Assembly (NCBI GenBank): GCA_963792365.1
Contig: CAWBVW010000005.1
Location: forward strand, 248,001 to 312,000
Reading direction: 5' to 3'
Origin: JAOUGY01 sp963792365
GTDB lineage: Bacteria; Actinomycetota; Acidimicrobiia; Spongiisociales; ZC4RG35
Length of the DNA stretch: 64,000 nucleotides
Both the position numbers and the translations under genes were made by a program. Below, one piece after another: positions 60,914 through 64,000 of the stretch. The notes below the pieces were generated by a model. The model was not told the DNA's origin. It saw only the letters and a list, made by a program, of their open reading frames with translations, and did not search any database. The first letter of the stretch is position 1. Each line of letters opens with the position of its first letter.

Positions 60914-62698
60914 TCAACGCTCCGATTTGAGCACGCCGGCGTCGCCGCCTCCACGGCGCACGGGTTCTGCGGCGGCGAGGAAACGCCCACCGGGCAGGAT
61001 CTCGATGCCGGTCGCCGCGCCGATCTCCACGGTATCGGTGAGTAGATGGCCGAGAGCCTCGAGTTCTGACCCGTACAGCGCTCGGTAGTCTGCTTCTGCT
61101 ACGACGGCGGACGTGTTGCGTTGCGTCGCCCGCGGGGCGGCGATGGCGTCCGGTAGCGACATCTGCCGATCGATCCGCTCGTGGAGGATGGCCGCCACGG
61201 TGGTGATGATCGTCGAGCCGCCCGGGCTGCCGACAGCGAGGAACGGCATCCCGTCGTCGAGCACGATGGTGGGGCTCATCGAGCTGCGGGGCCGCTTGCC
61301 CGGAGCGGGCAGGTTGGGACCCTCGCCAGTGGCATTGAAGTCCGTGAGCTCGTTGTTCAACAGGAATCCACGGCCCGGAACCGTGATCCCGCTCCCACCG
61401 GTGGCCTCGATGGTCAGTGTGTAGGAGACCACGTTGCCCCAGCGATCTGCCGTCACGAGGTGTGTCGTCGAGGTACCGGTCAACGCCGCCGTTGCGGTGG
61501 GGTCGGGCACACACAGCGGGCTGCCGTCGAACGCACAGGGATCACCAGGTGCGACCGGTTTGGGGGCTGCCGCGATCGGATCGATCGCGGCCGCCCGCAG
61601 GTCGGCGAATCCCTGGGACAACAACCCCGAGGTCGGAACGTAGTCGTACTGCGGGCGGTCGTCGCCGATGTAGGCATTGCGATCGGCGAACGCCAGCGCC
61701 GTGGCCTCGAGTACGTGGTGCTGGAAAGCCGCATCGTCGACGCCGTCGAGGGTGAAGTTCTCACCGATGTTGAGCGTCTCACCCACGGTGATACCACCGC
61801 TGGATGGCGGTCCCATCCCGAACACCTCGTATCCCCGATAGTCCACCATGGTGGGGTCGGGGTGGAGCACCTCATAGTCGGCCAGGTCGCCGACCGTCAT
61901 GAATCCCGGACGCACCGGGAACGAGGCGTCCGGCACCACAGGCGGATCCTGGATGGTCTGAGCGATCTCCTCGGCCAGCGCTCCTTCGTAGAAGCCGGTC
62001 AGGCCCTCCTTCTGAAGCAACCGGTAAGTGCGCGCCAGGTCGGGATTTCGGAACACCGAACCCACTGCTGGAACATCACCGTCCACCAGGAACGTTTCGG
62101 CAGTCGAGGTGATGGCGCGGAAGCGGTCCAGGTTGGCGAGGGTCTGGCCGGCGAACGTCTCATCGACCACGAAACCCTTTTGGGCGATCACCCGCCCGGG
62201 CTGGAGGGCCTGAGCGATGGTGATGGTGCCATAGCGTTCGAGGGCGTCGACCCAGGTGGCGAAGGTCCCCGGGACCCCCACGGCGAGACCGCTGGTGATC
62301 CGCTCCGGGAAGAACGGGATCGGCACCCCGTCTTCGAGGAACACGTGCTGGTCGAAGCGCGGGTCGGCCGGCGCCTCCTCCCGCCCGTCGATCGTGATCA
62401 CCTCGCCCTCGCCGGCGAGGTACACGACCATGAACCCGCCACCTCCGATGCCAGCCGAGTAGGGCTCGGTCACGCCGAGTGCGGCGGCAGCGGCCACGGC
62501 GGCATCGATGGCGTTGCCTCCGCTCCTGAGTATTGCCAGCCCGGCTTCGGTGGCCAGCGGGTCGACCGTGGCAACGGCTCCACCCGTGCCGATGGCAACC
62601 GGCTCTTTCTCCGGGAGCCTGGGGGTGGCGCCGGCCGGCACCATCGCAAGGATGAGTGCGAGCACGCTCAGCACGCCGAGTGTCAAAGATCTACGCAT
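60914..62698 (-). CDS. ggt: Gamma-glutamyltransferase precursor
   Basis: Secreted glutathione hydrolase/transpeptidase that self-cleaves into two subunits. The 594 aa precursor has a signal peptide (TLGVLSVLALILAMVPAGAT), the large-subunit block GGNAIDAAVAAAAALGVTEP, and the cleavage site before the catalytic Thr in LTGTSTTHLVTADRWGN. NNELTDFNATGEGPN, GKRPRSSMSPTIVL and GSPGGSTIITTVAAIL are small-subunit motifs. GGAGGG precedes ATG 62698. In an actinobacterium using mycothiol, substrates may be imported glutathione or gamma-glutamyl peptides (inference). Confidence 0.94.
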   Translation of the reverse strand: MRRSLTLGVLSVLALILAMVPAGATPRLPEKEPVAIGTGGAVATVDPLATEAGLAILRSGGNAIDAAVAAAAALGVTEPYSAGIGGGGFMVVYLAGEGEVITIDGREEAPADPRFDQHVFLEDGVPIPFFPERITSGLAVGVPGTFATWVDALERYGTITIAQALQPGRVIAQKGFVVDETFAGQTLANLDRFRAITSTAETFLVDGDVPAVGSVFRNPDLARTYRLLQKEGLTGFYEGALAEEIAQTIQDPPVVPDASFPVRPGFMTVGDLADYEVLHPDPTMVDYRGYEVFGMGPPSSGGITVGETLNIGENFTLDGVDDAAFQHHVLEATALAFADRNAYIGDDRPQYDYVPTSGLLSQGFADLRAAAIDPIAAAPKPVAPGDPCAFDGSPLCVPDPTATAALTGTSTTHLVTADRWGNVVSYTLTIEATGGSGITVPGRGFLLNNELTDFNATGEGPNLPAPGKRPRSSMSPTIVLDDGMPFLAVGSPGGSTIITTVAAILHERIDRQMSLPDAIAAPRATQRNTSAVVAEADYRALYGSELEALGHLLTDTVEIGAATGIEILPGGRFLAAAEPVRRGGGDAGVLKSER

Positions 62699-62970
62699 GT
62701 TCTTCCCTCCCGTCACTCATTCCCAACCTACGCGGCCGCGGCGGACGATGACGGGTCGATACCTCGACCACTTCAAGTTGACGACCACCAGCGCGGCGGC
62801 GGATGGCCGGTGGACGACAGATCGGCTAGCCGCGAAGTTACTCACACTCGGGGGCGCCGAGCGTTCGTATGCTTCGTTGCGATGGAAAAGTCGGCGATCC
62901 CACGAGCCCAGGGAGTCGGGCGTTCCGACGCCACGGCGACGCACGGTTGCGAAGTTGCCGGGGCGCTCTC

Positions 62971-63549
62971 GTGACACCGACGACGTCCCAAGTCGATCTC
63001 TACTGGATTCCGCTCGGTGCCGGGGTGGGCGGTGGTTTGGTGCGATGGAGCGGCCGGGCCTACGAGGCCGTAGGCGCTCTCCTTGCGAGGCGTCCACGCT
63101 GCGACCTGTATCACTCGGCGCTCGACGTTCGCCACAATGGAGAAGCGAGTGCCATCGAGATGGGACCAGTGTGGGCCAAACGAGGTGACCGAGGGGTCGT
63201 CTCGGAAGGTGCCGTCGGCGCCCCACTGCTCGGTCGCTCGAGGCTGTTTCGGTATGAGGTTCGCTGCTGGAACGGGGGGTCCATCCCGGATGTGGCCGAA
63301 GCAGTGGGCGGCCCTGTGCGCGTGGCCGACGATCCAGGCGTCGCTCGGAGGGTGCTCGAGCTGGTCGCCGAGTACCCGACATTCACGTGGGGGCGCGACG
63401 AGTCGTCGGTCGGTGAGATGTGGAACTCGAACTCCCTCGTGGCTTGGCTGCTGACCAAGGCCGGCATCGACCTCGATTCCGTTGTTCCGCCTATCGGCGG
63501 CCGGGCACCTGGCTGGGAGGCGGGTCGAATCGTCGCCTCACGCACGTGA
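62971..63549 (+). CDS. Conserved hypothetical protein
   Basis: A 192 aa protein starting VTPTTSQVDLYWIPLGAG. Patterns visible are YHSALDVRHNGEASAIEMGP (conserved His), LLGRSRLFRYEVRCWNGG, and WGRDESSVGEMWNSNSLVAWLL (conserved Trp/Asn/Ser). I recall similar hypotheticals in actinobacteria with these three blocks. The His block followed by an N-S-N-S block recalls NlpC/P60- or LRAT-like hydrolases with permuted active sites, but no catalytic Cys is evident except in RCWNGG. GTG 62971 is preferred; upstream reading lacks family features. Confidence 0.6.
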   Translation: MTPTTSQVDLYWIPLGAGVGGGLVRWSGRAYEAVGALLARRPRCDLYHSALDVRHNGEASAIEMGPVWAKRGDRGVVSEGAVGAPLLGRSRLFRYEVRCWNGGSIPDVAEAVGGPVRVADDPGVARRVLELVAEYPTFTWGRDESSVGEMWNSNSLVAWLLTKAGIDLDSVVPPIGGRAPGWEAGRIVASRT

Positions 63550-64000
63550 TTGTGTATCGACAATGCTGCTTCCATGGTCAGGGCGTCGCCGCTCCGTGAA
63601 ACGACCTGCAGCAACGGGTCGCCAGCAGTCTCGGTGGGCACAGTCGACGGCGTCGGGAAGGTCTTGGCCCCACAGCGTGAGGCCGAATTGCACCCCCGCC
63701 AGCGTGACCGCAGTCCCGATGGTGGCTCTGAGGTGATGACGACCGATCCCAAGTGACCGCAGGTCGCGCCCGCGGTCCCAAACCAGATAGACGACGGGGC
63801 CTACCACGCCCAGGAGCATTCCGGCCGCGAATCACAAGGACAGACCGAGCACGTTGTCGACAGTGAAAACCGAAAAGGCGAGACGGAAGGCGCCCACGAC
63901 GCCGACGGAGAACACTCCGACGGCAGCGAGATCACGTCGATCGACTCCTCGCACCGTCTCCGGCTGGAACCCGACCGTCAAGCTCATCACGAGTGCAACC
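63538..64000 (-). pseudogene. CPBP-like membrane protein, internal stop, cut by window edge
   Basis: Read on the minus strand from the window edge. The segment VDNVLGLSL is followed by an in-frame TGA (63832-63834), then FAAGMLLGVVGPVVYLVWDR and LRSLGIGRHHLRATIGTA, the pattern of helices and the xSLGLxR loop in CPBP (CAAX protease-like) proteins. A single-base change of TGG to TGA would explain the stop. After LTLWGQDLPDAV the frame diverges from family-like sequence, and the catalytic EExxxR and HxxxN motifs are not reached. ATG 63819 starts the remaining open part. Confidence 0.45.

Noticed and set aside
61181..62974. 597-codon plus-strand frame antisense to ggt
   Set aside because: Shadow of the gamma-glutamyltransferase gene, without any domain-like pattern.

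Overview
This is a 64 kb, high-GC chromosomal window that reads as an actinobacterium. The strongest markers are a mycothiol synthase (mshD) and a phosphatidylinositol-mannoside cluster (PI synthase, acyltransferase, PimA-like mannosyltransferase) adjoining pdxS-pdxT-yebC and near thrS, an order known from mycobacteria and relatives. A Get3/ArsA-like ATPase pair of the actinobacterial type supports this. Many starts are GTG, and genes are often coupled by GTGA or ATGA overlaps. The lineage cannot be fixed from sequence alone; two cation-type RND pumps suggest a group outside the classical mycelial actinomycetes (inference).

Layout. 1-7 kb holds an MFS transporter (cut by the window edge), a MATE exporter, endonuclease III, a xanthine phosphoribosyltransferase-like gene with an apparent frameshift, a thioesterase, an EamA transporter and a tandem-domain ThyX protein. 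7.3-14 kb holds two HME-type RND genes separated by a short lipoprotein. 14.2-16.3 kb holds the Get3-like ATPase pair with a small companion. 16.3-27.1 kb is the conserved core: yebC, pdxT, pdxS, pimA, acyltransferase and PI synthase on the minus strand, an EF-G-like GTPase and citrate synthase on the plus strand, and thrS on the minus strand. 27.2-32.8 kb holds a degenerate aminoglycoside-phosphotransferase-like protein, a small zinc-ribbon protein, mshD, a patatin, a two-gene fluoride channel, an enoyl-CoA hydratase and small proteins.

32.9-47 kb is more accessory: a frameshifted cyclase/ATPase regulator downstream of an MscS channel, a YciI-like protein followed by two strong hairpins, a histidine kinase coupled to a surface protein with Ig-like repeats (one-base frameshift), a cupin, a hydrolase, a RidA protein, a lipoprotein, a GNAT-like protein and the remnant of a VTC polyphosphate polymerase gene. 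47-55.5 kb has an ABC-2 export operon, a wrecked BTAD/SARP regulator ending at a perfect 21-bp inverted repeat, a DUF4242-type protein and a sugar ABC importer. 55.8-64 kb has a molybdopterin oxidoreductase with several frameshifts, a class-V aminotransferase, a lipoprotein, gamma-glutamyltransferase, a conserved hypothetical and a broken CPBP-like membrane protein.

A recurring theme is reading-frame damage confined to accessory genes: xpt-like, cyclase/ATPase regulator, surface protein, VTC, BTAD, molybdoenzyme and CPBP. The essential genes and both 3-kb pumps are intact. Several breaks can be repaired by one base in a short homopolymer, so sequencing indels and true gene decay both remain possible. 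No tRNA, rRNA, CRISPR array or intact insertion sequence was seen.
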